Shown here piece after piece: positions 1 to 8,133 of a stretch of 61,688 nucleotides of DNA. Source of the stretch: Nitrosopumilaceae archaeon (GTDB lineage: Archaea; Thermoproteota; Nitrososphaeria; Nitrososphaerales; Nitrosopumilaceae); contig JASHNR010000030.1 of NCBI GenBank assembly GCA_030041535.1, forward strand, positions 1-61,688, written 5' to 3'. How positions within the stretch are numbered: the first letter of the stretch is position 1; every line of letters starts with the position of its first letter. A program made the position numbers and the translations under genes. The notes below the pieces were generated by a model that saw nothing but the letters and a program-made list of their open reading frames with translations, made no database searches and had not been told where the DNA came from.

Positions 1-303
1 TCTCATGGCCTGGTATCCCACGTCTATGAGGCAGGTGACGGTCTTGCCGCAGTGGAATCATACAAGCAATTCAAGCCCGATATAGTGACAATGGATGTTA
101 ACATGCCGCGAGCAGATGGAATTCAGGCACTGAAATCTATCATACAACTCAATCCAAAAGCCAAAGTGGTGATGGTGACGTCTGTTGAACAAAAACATAT
201 TGTGCAAGATGCCATAAAATCTGGTGCAAGAGACTATGTGGTAAAACCATTTGATAGATCCAATGTAGCTATGGTGATAAGCAAAGTTATCAGGGCGAAA
301 TAG
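1..303 (+). CDS. cheY: CheY-type response regulator, 5' end outside window
   Basis: This is the C-terminal ~100 residues of a single-domain receiver. The frame is open from base 1, so the GTG at 52 is internal and not the start. Visible marks are the phospho-acceptor aspartate in MDVNMP, the switch threonine in MVTSVEQ and the conserved lysine in VVKPFD. The protein ends right after the last receiver helix, so there is no output domain. CheC and CheD follow on the same strand, so this is very probably the chemotaxis CheY that carries the signal from CheA to the archaellum. The first ~20 residues with the acidic pocket are not visible. Confidence 0.93.
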   Translation, partial: SHGLVSHVYEAGDGLAAVESYKQFKPDIVTMDVNMPRADGIQALKSIIQLNPKAKVVMVTSVEQKHIVQDAIKSGARDYVVKPFDRSNVAMVISKVIRAK

Positions 304-367
304 CATGATGGTTGCGTCTGAATTGCTCATGGATGGCCAGAAAATTACTTGTACTAAACGATAAGAT

Positions 368-964
368 ATGAATTTAAAATCTAATCACGATGATTTGAGA
401 CAATTAGACCGCGTCATAAACTCATTTATTGTTTCAAAAACAATCCCTTCTCTTAATGTGATCCTTGAAGAACCTATACAATATTTTCATAAAAAAACAC
501 AAGCAATTCAAATTACAAATCTAGATTTACTTATTTCAAATTTTGAAGAAATGGATGTAATGTCTGCAGTATATGTAAAGTGTGGTGGAGATTTGAATAT
601 TGGTGTATTGTGGTACCTGTTGGAGGAAGAATCAAAACCCTTGGCAGTCAAACTACTTGGAAAATCACACTTGAATGAATTTGATAAACTTGCCATTTCA
701 TCTATTTCTGAAATTGGAAATATATTGACTGCATCGATTGTCAACGCTATCTGTAATGAAGCAGGGTGTAAGATTTACTCCTCTGTGCCTGGTTTTGCGA
801 TTGAATCGCTGCGAATATTGCTTGAAGCAATCGTATCTGATTTTGGAGATCTGTCTGATACTATAGTTGCATCTGCTGTAGAGTTTTATGGCCTCAATTC
901 TGGAATCAAACTACAAATGCTTCTTATTCAAGATCCAAAAGAGGCAAAGAAGATCATAGCATAA
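368..964 (+). CDS. cheC: CheC-like chemotaxis phosphatase
   Basis: 198 residues, the usual CheC size. CheC dephosphorylates CheY-P and partners with CheD. A phosphatase helix of the S-x-x-E-x-x-N type is visible at about residues 113-119 (ISSISEIGNI), followed by the typical small-residue helix. The second, symmetry-related site (near ESLRILLEAI) lacks the E/N pair, so probably only one active site works. It lies 64 bases after cheY and 11 bases before cheD, consistent with one operon. The ATG at 368 is the first in frame. Confidence 0.85.
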   Translation: MNLKSNHDDLRQLDRVINSFIVSKTIPSLNVILEEPIQYFHKKTQAIQITNLDLLISNFEEMDVMSAVYVKCGGDLNIGVLWYLLEEESKPLAVKLLGKSHLNEFDKLAISSISEIGNILTASIVNAICNEAGCKIYSSVPGFAIESLRILLEAIVSDFGDLSDTIVASAVEFYGLNSGIKLQMLLIQDPKEAKKIIA

Positions 965-975
965 ACGGTTGATTT

Positions 976-1476
976 TTGATGAATAGTATTATTGAAGTGA
1001 AAATGGGCGGCTTGGCAATAATACATGGGGAAACGGATGAATTGAAAACTTTTGTAGGTTCATGTGTTGCAATATGTCTTTTTGATATTAACGCTAAAAT
1101 TGCAGCCATGGCGCATGTCATGCTTCCAAAGAAAATAAATGGTAAACAGCGTGTTATCGAAAATGAAGTTGGAAAGTTTGCAGACACTGCATTTGCATAT
1201 ATGCTAAATAACATGATTCAGATGGGCGCAGATCCTAAAAGGATTCAAGCAAAGATGGCGGGAGGTGCCACAATATTTTCTCACGAATCTGAAACTAGCT
1301 TGTCCAATATTGGATCAAGGAATATTGCAGCTATAAAACAGATTTTAAAAGAAACTGGTATACCACTTATCTCTGAAGATACAGGAGCAAATTTTGGCAG
1401 ATGGGTAATATTTACTCTAAGTTCTGGTGACATGACTATAATATCAAATCTCAAAAAAACTAGAAAAATAATTTGA
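976..1476 (+). CDS. cheD: CheD chemoreceptor glutamine deamidase
   Basis: 166 residues. CheD deamidates receptor glutamines and binds CheC. The catalytic cysteine lies in FVGSCVAI and the catalytic histidine in AAMAHVMLP, and the N-terminal GGLAIIHG strand is typical. The start may be TTG 976 or ATG 979; ATG 979 gives MNSIIEVKMGG and is the simpler choice. Order CheY-CheC-CheD is a standard archaeal chemotaxis layout, so receptors and CheA/CheW/CheB should lie upstream of the window. Confidence 0.92.
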   Translation: MMNSIIEVKMGGLAIIHGETDELKTFVGSCVAICLFDINAKIAAMAHVMLPKKINGKQRVIENEVGKFADTAFAYMLNNMIQMGADPKRIQAKMAGGATIFSHESETSLSNIGSRNIAAIKQILKETGIPLISEDTGANFGRWVIFTLSSGDMTIISNLKKTRKII

Positions 1477-1632
1477 ATTTATTTTAACATCTAACTTAGC
1501 ATCTAGGTAACAAATACTGTATATTTTTGTAATTTTTTCATGGTTGTAATGAATCATTATTTACATTAAAGGGCAATTTTTTAGATAGATAAATAACCTA
1601 CTTCAAAGAAGTGCTATTGGGATGATAGGAAC

Positions 1633-2247
1633 TTGGGAATACAGCTACTGGATATTAGAAATAAATTAATTGTGTTCGTTGCTGTAACTGGACTCTTTCT
1701 TCCTGTTAGAATGGTTTTCTATTCTTATGTTTCATCGCATTGGATTGGCAGTTTGGGCTTGACCTCTTCTATACTGCTTGTTATAACATTTCTTGCTCAC
1801 AAGAATAAGCTTGGTCGTTTTGGCTCTATCTTTGTAGAGCAAATGACAAAAACAATGAGAGGAAGATCTGGCAAAATAACCATATGTTTTTCATTACTTT
1901 TGATTATTTATCTCGGGAGCACCCTTCTCTGGATTGAAAGAGGAGATACAACATATTCTGATGAAAAGCAAATTGTTTCTCAACTTGTATTCTCACATTC
2001 TAATCTCAGTCCATCTCAAGTACAAGACATGAATAAAATATTACAAGTGCATAAAAATGACATCTTTTTTGTTGTCTCGCGTTTTGATCAAATCGTCTCA
2101 ATGACATATGCAATAATGAATGATGCAATGGGAGGGTGGCTTGTCAATCTTGATACAATATTATTAATTGAGCAATTCGAAGTTTTAGGTCTGGTATTTT
2201 TCTACAGGAAATTATATGTTAGTCCTTTACACGTGCATATGACGTGA
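1633..2247 (+). CDS. Multi-pass membrane protein of unknown function
   Basis: 204 residues from a TTG start (MGIQLLDIRN). Hydrophobic segments lie at about residues 11-32, 38-55 and 83-101, and a weaker one near 165-190. Between the third and fourth lies a polar ~60-residue stretch, probably extracytoplasmic. I recognise no family. It is separated from cheD by 156 bases containing an AT-rich TATA-like stretch, so it may have its own promoter. Its place between chemotaxis and histidine kinase genes hints at signalling, but nothing in the sequence proves this. Confidence 0.6.
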   Translation: MGIQLLDIRNKLIVFVAVTGLFLPVRMVFYSYVSSHWIGSLGLTSSILLVITFLAHKNKLGRFGSIFVEQMTKTMRGRSGKITICFSLLLIIYLGSTLLWIERGDTTYSDEKQIVSQLVFSHSNLSPSQVQDMNKILQVHKNDIFFVVSRFDQIVSMTYAIMNDAMGGWLVNLDTILLIEQFEVLGLVFFYRKLYVSPLHVHMT

Positions 2248-2515
2248 CATATTATGTACATGGATTGAAACGAGAATTTTAGCTTGTTTTCTTTTTATAC
2301 CATGATCTAAACATATTTCATCTTAAAATGGGCAGCTTGTTTATTGTAGAAATACGAAATCTTAGTAGATGATCCTATGGAATACATTCATGGACACTAA
2401 TTTTATTATATATGAAGCATGTTTTCTGAAATTAACTTTTGTAAATATGAAACACGTTCGTTCATTTCATACAACCATAAGAGTTAATGTCTCGTTCTAA
2501 GCATAAGAGGTTGGG
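2248..2515 (+). other. Intergenic region without a recognisable gene
   Basis: I see no convincing ORF on either strand. Its end carries a good ribosome-binding site for the following kinase: GAGGT about seven bases before ATG 2516, which supports that start. Confidence 0.5.
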
Positions 2516-3610
2516 ATGACGCAGCAACCTATAGAACCTGAAAAAAAATCTCTGGTAGAAGATCTAAGCACTCTTACCGGTAGGGCATTTAAAGAACTGG
2601 ATTCTACAAAGACGGAACTTCAGGAAAAAGAAAAACTTCTAAATCATTTAGCAGCTGAATCCATGGAGAAAATCAAGGAGCTATCAAACATAAATCATGA
2701 TTTACAAGATAAAGTTGGTTTTTTACTTGATCTTAGCGCATCGTTGAACAAAAAAAATGATGAGCTTGTCAAGTCTAATCGTGATCTTGAACAACAAAAA
2801 TTTCAATATAATAAAATGACGGTAGAACTAAAAGAAAAACTTGACAGAGTCCTTGCTAAAGAAAAGGAATTGTCTATGCAACGCGACTTTCTAGCAAGGC
2901 AAGTCGATGAAAAAACTCAAGACTTGATAAAGGCAGCAAAATTCACTGTTATAGGAGAATTAGCTGCACGATTGGCTCATGATCTGCGTAATCCTTTATC
3001 CATAGTAAAAAATACCATGGACATAATGCGTGTAAAACCAAACATGAGAGTAGACGAAAGGCTCCAGCATTTTACTAGGTTTGACAGAGCTGTACAAAGA
3101 ATGACTCACCAAATTGATGACGTCTTAAACTTTGTAAAAAGATCTGATTTAACACTTCAAATCGCCTCGATTCTAACTATACTTGATAGTGCTATTGTTG
3201 GTGTTATGATTCCACCTGAGGTAAAGATATCAAAACCTGCCTTTGACATACAGGTAAATTGTGATTCGAGAAAACTTGAAGCTGTCTTTTCAAATCTGAT
3301 CATTAATGCCATTCAAGCCATGGAAGATAAAGGGACGATAAAGATTGGGATGGTAGATTTGGGATCAAACATCCAGTTAGAATTTGAGGATACCGGGCTT
3401 GGCATACCTGCTGACATACTTCCAAAAATATTCGATCCTCTGTTTACAACAAAACAAACAGGAACCGGTCTTGGACTATCGATTTGTAAAAGTATTATAG
3501 AACAACACGGTGGTACAATATCTGTAAGATCTACTCCAACCGTATTTACTGTAAGACTACCAAAAAACATCGCGCCAAAATATGAGGTACGTTCTCCTTA
3601 TACTGCGTGA
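2516..3610 (+). CDS. Soluble histidine kinase with long N-terminal coiled coil
   Basis: 364 residues with no membrane segment. Residues ~20-135 are a charged, heptad-like coiled coil. The dimerisation/phosphoacceptor helix follows, with histidine 155 in ARLAHDLRNPLS. The ATP-binding domain shows the N box (NLIINAIQAME), G1 box (DTGLGIP) and G2 box (TGTGLGLSICK). No PAS or GAF sensor is seen, so input must come through the coiled coil or a partner. No receiver gene follows on the same strand. The nearest partners are the neighbouring stand-alone receivers on the minus strand or the receiver at 9977. Confidence 0.93.
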   Translation: MTQQPIEPEKKSLVEDLSTLTGRAFKELDSTKTELQEKEKLLNHLAAESMEKIKELSNINHDLQDKVGFLLDLSASLNKKNDELVKSNRDLEQQKFQYNKMTVELKEKLDRVLAKEKELSMQRDFLARQVDEKTQDLIKAAKFTVIGELAARLAHDLRNPLSIVKNTMDIMRVKPNMRVDERLQHFTRFDRAVQRMTHQIDDVLNFVKRSDLTLQIASILTILDSAIVGVMIPPEVKISKPAFDIQVNCDSRKLEAVFSNLIINAIQAMEDKGTIKIGMVDLGSNIQLEFEDTGLGIPADILPKIFDPLFTTKQTGTGLGLSICKSIIEQHGGTISVRSTPTVFTVRLPKNIAPKYEVRSPYTA

Positions 3611-3696
3611 TCCAGAAATGTTTTACTTATTGAAAGAAATACTTAACGTAGTTTACTCTATCGTATGATATGAATTACTCTGCCGTCATTTGACGT

Positions 3697-3856
3697 CTAT
3701 TGGATAGAGACTATCTTATCTAAAGGGATTTCTTTTGATATGTCATCTGATTGCTTTTGCATGTCTCTGCATTCATTTTTGTATACTTTAGGTTCTGGGC
3801 TTGACTGATCAAAGAGAAATTTTGTAATTGCTAATTTTATAATGATATCACTTCAT
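3697..3856 (-). pseudogene. Possible small frameshifted ORF
   Basis: In one minus-strand frame, about 51 codons are open from GAT 3849 to TAG 3697. They read as a plausible hydrophilic protein (end KEIPLDKIVSIQ), but no start codon is in frame and two TGA codons precede it. An ATG at 3856 gives ATG AAG and then needs one base skipped (position 3850) to enter the frame, giving a 52-residue protein. Either a decayed gene, an assembly indel or chance. No family is recognised. Confidence 0.25.
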
Positions 3857-4020
3857 CAGTTCTTGCTTCTTGATAGGTTATCTATACACATTATCATAGA
3901 CGCGGGCATAGTTTATGCTCTCATTACTTTGTCCAATATGTGTATACTCTTGGTATGTAAGATAAGATCTATGGAATTTTTATTCCACGTTATATTCAAA
4001 AATGGAACTATCGATAAGGT

Positions 4021-4425
4021 TTAATGTATGTTCTTTAGGGCACACGAATTTTCTATCTTTTTGACTAAAAACTCTAATGAAAATGGCTTTTGTAATATTT
4101 CGATAGAGTCTTTTAGGATGGCAGAGGCATCATCTAGAACTCCGTTTCCAAATGCAGAAGCAAATATGATTTTTTGATGTGGACGTAAATCAAGTATATC
4201 TTTTGCTACTTGCACCCCATTTTTCTTTGGCATTACAAAATCTAACAAAACTACATCAAATGGATATGAATCGGCAGAACAGTTTTCTAAGACTTTTTTG
4301 TATTTTAATATGCACTCCTCGCCGTCTCTTGCTATTGTGATACTATGCTGATTTTTTTCAAATATTTTTCTGTATTGTAGAGCTGCAAATTCATTATCTT
4401 CGCCTGATAGTATTCTGAGTCCCAT
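4021..4425 (-). CDS. Stand-alone response regulator receiver
   Basis: 134 residues, receiver only. The phosphorylation aspartate is in VVLLDFVMP, the switch residue is Ser/Ala-like (IIFASAF) and the lysine is in LQKPFS. The acidic pocket near the N-terminus reads SGEDN instead of the usual ADDE/D. Between the second helix and the third strand it carries a longer loop than CheY, shared with the receivers at 5985 and 9977; all three share a (K/R)DGE(E/Q)C motif or close variant. It is last in an RR-HK-RR operon, 64 bases after the kinase. Confidence 0.9.
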   Translation of the reverse strand: MGLRILSGEDNEFAALQYRKIFEKNQHSITIARDGEECILKYKKVLENCSADSYPFDVVLLDFVMPKKNGVQVAKDILDLRPHQKIIFASAFGNGVLDDASAILKDSIEILQKPFSLEFLVKKIENSCALKNIH

Positions 4426-4489
4426 GCTGTGATTTTATTTGCATAGTTGATAAATTAACACTAGTCTGTTCATGGCGTACAAACATCTA

Positions 4490-5956
4490 CTAGTTAAAAA
4501 GGGATCTTTGAAACTCCTCATTATTTTTGTGATGCGTTACAGGGATGGAAAAAAGTATGGTGGCTCCGCCATGTGGATTGTTGTATGCTTGGATATTTCC
4601 ATCATGAGCGTCTATGATTCCCTTGCAGATGTATAATCCTAGACCATTGCCATCCAGATTCTCTCTTTTGTGACTTTTTGTGGCAAATTTATTGAATATT
4701 TTATGGAATATCTCAGGGTGTATTCCAATACCAGTATCACTGATTCTGACCTCTACCATGTTGTTATCGTTGAGAGAAGATGTTATGATTATGTTTCCAT
4801 CATGTGTAAATTTTATCGCGTTATTGAGTATGTTTCTAATGACTTGGCCAATACGCACCTTATCAGCTTCAATCTCTATGTTTTCTGGTAATTCTGTTTT
4901 TATTGATACATTCTCATTTACACTTAATCGTGCCGCTTCTGATATGTCAGATATGAGTGTATTGAGATTAAATTTTTCAATCGATATCTGTAGTTTACTG
5001 TTATCTATTTTTCCCAGGTCAAGCATTTTGTTTGCTACTTCTTCAATTTGGCGAGCCTGTTTTACGATTCCCGAAAGAGCTTCTTCTTTGTCGATGTCTC
5101 CACATTTTGCAAGTTCCACAAAGCCGTATATGGGATTAAGCGGACTTTTAAGTTCGTGAGATGCTTCACTAATGAATTCGTCTTTTAATCTGTTTAATTT
5201 TTTGAGCTTTTCATTTACTTTTTGAAGAGATTTCGTTTTCTTGATTACCTCGTCTGTTAAATCCCTATTTATCTGATTTACAAAGTAACCTGATATTAAA
5301 GAAATGACTCCAGCTGCTATTATCATGATAATTTCCAATGTTAATGATTTTTGTTTGTTTTCATCTACCGCTGTTTCTATATTTTGATATGATGATTCTA
5401 AATCTCCTAAAAGTTCATTTTGCTTTGCATATAGTGATTCACCCTTGATCTTTAAATCTGCGGCAAGGATGTCTAGTTTAGTACTATCAATCTTATCAGC
5501 TGATTGAAAAATATTGCTTGCCAACCGTTCATATTCGGTATTGAGTTCCTCTATCTCAGTCATCTTCGTTAAAGTTAGATTAAATTGTGAACCTACGTAC
5601 TCTTGAGGTAATGCATCTATTCCTATTTTTACAATGTTTTCTGCTTGCATGATCTGGTTGTTCATAAGATTATTGTAATTTTGAAATTCGCTTTCTGATG
5701 ACTGAAATCCCTGTGTATCTTTTATTTGTAAAGATCTTATTGCATTGTTGAATACACTTTCTTGATTTTTTTGAATATCACTCATCTGAATTATTGTCTT
5801 TTCAAGCGGTGTGTTAAAATCTGTTACAATTCTCATTTGGTTGCTAAAGGTATAGGTAGCGGAGATACTCAGAGCTATTGCAATCCCTAGCATTAATATT
5901 ATGATACCAACAGATGCGCCAATTCTAAAACCATTACTTGCCTTTTGATATTTCAT
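4490..5956 (-). CDS. Membrane sensor histidine kinase
   Basis: 488 residues. Membrane helices at about 14-35 and 207-227 bracket a ~170-residue, helix-rich extracytoplasmic sensor. A short coiled coil follows, then the phosphoacceptor helix with histidine 267 in SEASHELKSPLNP. The ATPase domain has IRNILNNAIKFTHDG, DTGIGI and NGLGLYICKG. There is no obvious HAMP signature. Flanked in the same operon by a receiver 28 bases upstream (5985) and another downstream (4021), it probably phosphorylates both; this is an inference from gene order. Confidence 0.94.
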   Translation of the reverse strand: MKYQKASNGFRIGASVGIIILMLGIAIALSISATYTFSNQMRIVTDFNTPLEKTIIQMSDIQKNQESVFNNAIRSLQIKDTQGFQSSESEFQNYNNLMNNQIMQAENIVKIGIDALPQEYVGSQFNLTLTKMTEIEELNTEYERLASNIFQSADKIDSTKLDILAADLKIKGESLYAKQNELLGDLESSYQNIETAVDENKQKSLTLEIIMIIAAGVISLISGYFVNQINRDLTDEVIKKTKSLQKVNEKLKKLNRLKDEFISEASHELKSPLNPIYGFVELAKCGDIDKEEALSGIVKQARQIEEVANKMLDLGKIDNSKLQISIEKFNLNTLISDISEAARLSVNENVSIKTELPENIEIEADKVRIGQVIRNILNNAIKFTHDGNIIITSSLNDNNMVEVRISDTGIGIHPEIFHKIFNKFATKSHKRENLDGNGLGLYICKGIIDAHDGNIQAYNNPHGGATILFSIPVTHHKNNEEFQRSLFN

Positions 5957-5984
5957 GATTATTGTCTCTACCTAACTTCTAAAC

Positions 5985-6464
5985 TCATGCAGATCTACTT
6001 GGACCTACAGGTACCGAAGTTCCAGAATATCCGTCCCAGTCTTTGAATCCTCGTCTTGTCTGCTCTCTCCACATAAAAATAGGCCATCCCTCAATTTGAA
6101 TAATCAAAGCTTTTAATGTAAATGGTTTATTCATAACCTCTACTTCTTCTTTAAGACCGCGTAATTTCTTGATAACTTCTGTTCCATATCCTGTAATGAA
6201 GATTATTCGTTGTTTTGAGTTTACTCTTTGAATTTCTCTTGCTACGTCTATTCCATCCATTCCAGGCATTTGTTGATCTAGTATTATAACATCAAAAAAT
6301 GATTTGGCTTCTTTGTTGGTATTTTTTAGAAAATCAGAATATGTTTGAAGACATTCTACACCGTCTCTTACTGTTGTAACAATATGGCCTCTATTTTCAA
6401 GTGCGATCTTGTATGTTTCTGCTAAGTCTTGACTATCATCTGCAACAAGTATTCTTAAGACCAT
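5985..6464 (-). CDS. Response regulator with unusual C-terminal tail
   Basis: 159 residues. The receiver is complete: acidic pair in LVADDSQDL, phospho-aspartate in IILDQQMPG, switch threonine in FITGYGT and lysine in MNKPFT. After the last receiver helix the protein continues with ~28 Trp/Arg/Gly-rich residues (from GWPIFMWREQ to GPSRSA) that look like neither DNA-binding nor enzymatic output. First gene of the RR-HK-RR operon. The tail could be a docking peptide or a read-through of non-coding sequence. Confidence 0.88.
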   Translation of the reverse strand: MVLRILVADDSQDLAETYKIALENRGHIVTTVRDGVECLQTYSDFLKNTNKEAKSFFDVIILDQQMPGMDGIDVAREIQRVNSKQRIIFITGYGTEVIKKLRGLKEEVEVMNKPFTLKALIIQIEGWPIFMWREQTRRGFKDWDGYSGTSVPVGPSRSA

Positions 6465-6566
6465 TTTAATACATCTAAGTTATATGTAAAATATTTCCAT
6501 ATAGTGTCTTGTTTGTTTGGAACAAACATATGGTGATGAAATCATGACACGATATTTTTTAGAACT

Positions 6567-7973
6567 TTAATTAACTAACCTAGAGAATCTTTTGTCGATC
6601 TTAAACTCGTCTAGATCTTTTTCATCTCTTAATACATCTTTATATCTTGAATCCATTGAAATCATGACTTCTAATAGGTTAAAAGATTCTTCTTCTCTTC
6701 CACCCTTTAACATGGCGCATGATTTGTAATAAAGTGCGTTTGTATTAATTGGATTGGATGAGAGTATCTTGTCAAAGCACTCTATTGCATCGTTATATCT
6801 TCCAATTGATGATAACAATCTTCCTTTCTGGCACAATATATTTCCATAGTTGATGTCGCATTCTATTATTTTATCGTAACATAATATTGCATCTTCAAAT
6901 AGATCCAAAGATTCTAGTGCTAGTCCTTTGTTGTATAATGCAGGTATGTGAGTGGGATTTATACTCAATATCTTGTCAAAGCACTCTATTGCCTCTTCAC
7001 GTCTAGTCATTTCTGAAAGCAAGATTCCTTTGTGGTATAGAGCTAACATGTGATTTGGATTAATATTCAATACCGCATCAAAAGATGCCATAGCTAAATC
7101 TGAAAGACCAACTTTTGTTAGTATGATTCCTCTGTGAAACAATGAAGGTAGATGATTCGCATTGATACGTAACACTACATCATAACACATTATGGCATCA
7201 TCGAAATGTTCTAGTGATTCACACATCAGTCCCTTGTTATATGCTGCAGGAATATTGCCTTGATTGATCCTAATTACTTTGTTGAAACAATCTATAGCTT
7301 TTTGTGGGTTGATTTCAGATAATGCCATTCCTTTATTTTGCCAAGCTAGCTCATGAGTGGGATTTATACTCAATATCTTGTCAAAGCACTCTATTGCCTC
7401 TTCACGTCTAGTCATTTCTAGTAATACCAGTCCTTTGTTGTATAATGCAGGTATGTGAGTGGGATTTATACTCAATATCTTGTCAAAGCACTCTATTGCC
7501 TCTTCACGTCTAGTCATTTCTGAAAGCAAGATTCCTTTGTGGTGTATTGTACTAGTGTTGTAACGATCTATGCATAATATTCTTTCACAAGATACTATTG
7601 CTTGTTCGAGTCTACCAGCTGATTCTTGAATAATTGCTTTACAGTAAATTGCTTTTGTATTGGCAGGCTGTAATTTTATTACGTTGTCTATTTGTTCAAG
7701 TGCGTCATCGTAATTTTTTGTATTGTAAAAAAAATTACATAATCCAAATTCTGTTTCTGTAGATAGTTTAGTAGATTTTATATTGCAATTATTTTTCTCT
7801 GTTAACTTTTTATAAAGCCTCATCAAGGATTCTAACTCCTCTTTTTCTTTGTGAGGAATTTCTATTTTTATAAGGTCGTAATTAGTAATTAATGCTGCCT
7901 TTTTTACAATACGATTGATAATGTTTGATATGATCAATATTTGTAATTGGGATTTTTCTAGGTCTGAATACAT
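6567..7973 (-). CDS. Tetratricopeptide (TPR) repeat protein
   Basis: 468 residues, nearly all 34-residue TPR units of the form ALYNKGLxLxxxxRxEEAIxCFDKILxINPxH; I count about ten from residue ~85 onward. The first ~80 residues are helical and not repeat-like. No signal peptide or membrane segment is seen, so it is probably a cytosolic scaffold for protein interactions. Several units are nearly identical at DNA level (see the repeat entries), showing recent internal duplication. It lies between the two-component operon and a secreted propeller on the same strand. The partner is unknown. Confidence 0.88.
   Translation of the reverse strand: MYSDLEKSQLQILIISNIINRIVKKAALITNYDLIKIEIPHKEKEELESLMRLYKKLTEKNNCNIKSTKLSTETEFGLCNFFYNTKNYDDALEQIDNVIKLQPANTKAIYCKAIIQESAGRLEQAIVSCERILCIDRYNTSTIHHKGILLSEMTRREEAIECFDKILSINPTHIPALYNKGLVLLEMTRREEAIECFDKILSINPTHELAWQNKGMALSEINPQKAIDCFNKVIRINQGNIPAAYNKGLMCESLEHFDDAIMCYDVVLRINANHLPSLFHRGIILTKVGLSDLAMASFDAVLNINPNHMLALYHKGILLSEMTRREEAIECFDKILSINPTHIPALYNKGLALESLDLFEDAILCYDKIIECDINYGNILCQKGRLLSSIGRYNDAIECFDKILSSNPINTNALYYKSCAMLKGGREEESFNLLEVMISMDSRYKDVLRDEKDLDEFKIDKRFSRLVN
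6922..7036 (-). repeat. 115-base internal duplication, copy 1
   Basis: Bases 6922-7036 are identical to 7429-7543 within the TPR gene. They encode slightly more than one TPR unit. Identity at synonymous positions means a recent duplication or gene conversion. Confidence 0.9.
7355..7419 (-). repeat. 65-base third copy of the TPR duplication core
   Basis: This core is identical to 6950-7014 and 7457-7521. It codes for the end of one TPR unit and the start of the next (around EAIECFDKILSINPTH). Three identical copies lie inside 600 bases. Confidence 0.88.
7429..7543 (-). repeat. 115-base internal duplication, copy 2
   Basis: Identical to 6922-7036, at a distance of 507 bases, which is a multiple of three, so loss or gain by recombination would keep the reading frame. 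Confidence 0.9.
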
Positions 7974-8133
7974 TTCATCACATCTACTAGCCGAAACAAG
8001 AATCTCTCATTCTGTTTCAACCGTTGATATTAGACAATGTGAATCATAGTTTAAAAACGATTGATCGTGCAAATCGAATGAGCTTATGAAGACAGAATAG
8101 TAAAAATCAACGTTTATTGAAAACTTGTGTGAC

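Noticed and set aside
3842-4024. 60-codon plus-strand ORF
   Set aside because: No ribosome site or domain, and it overlaps the better minus-strand frame.
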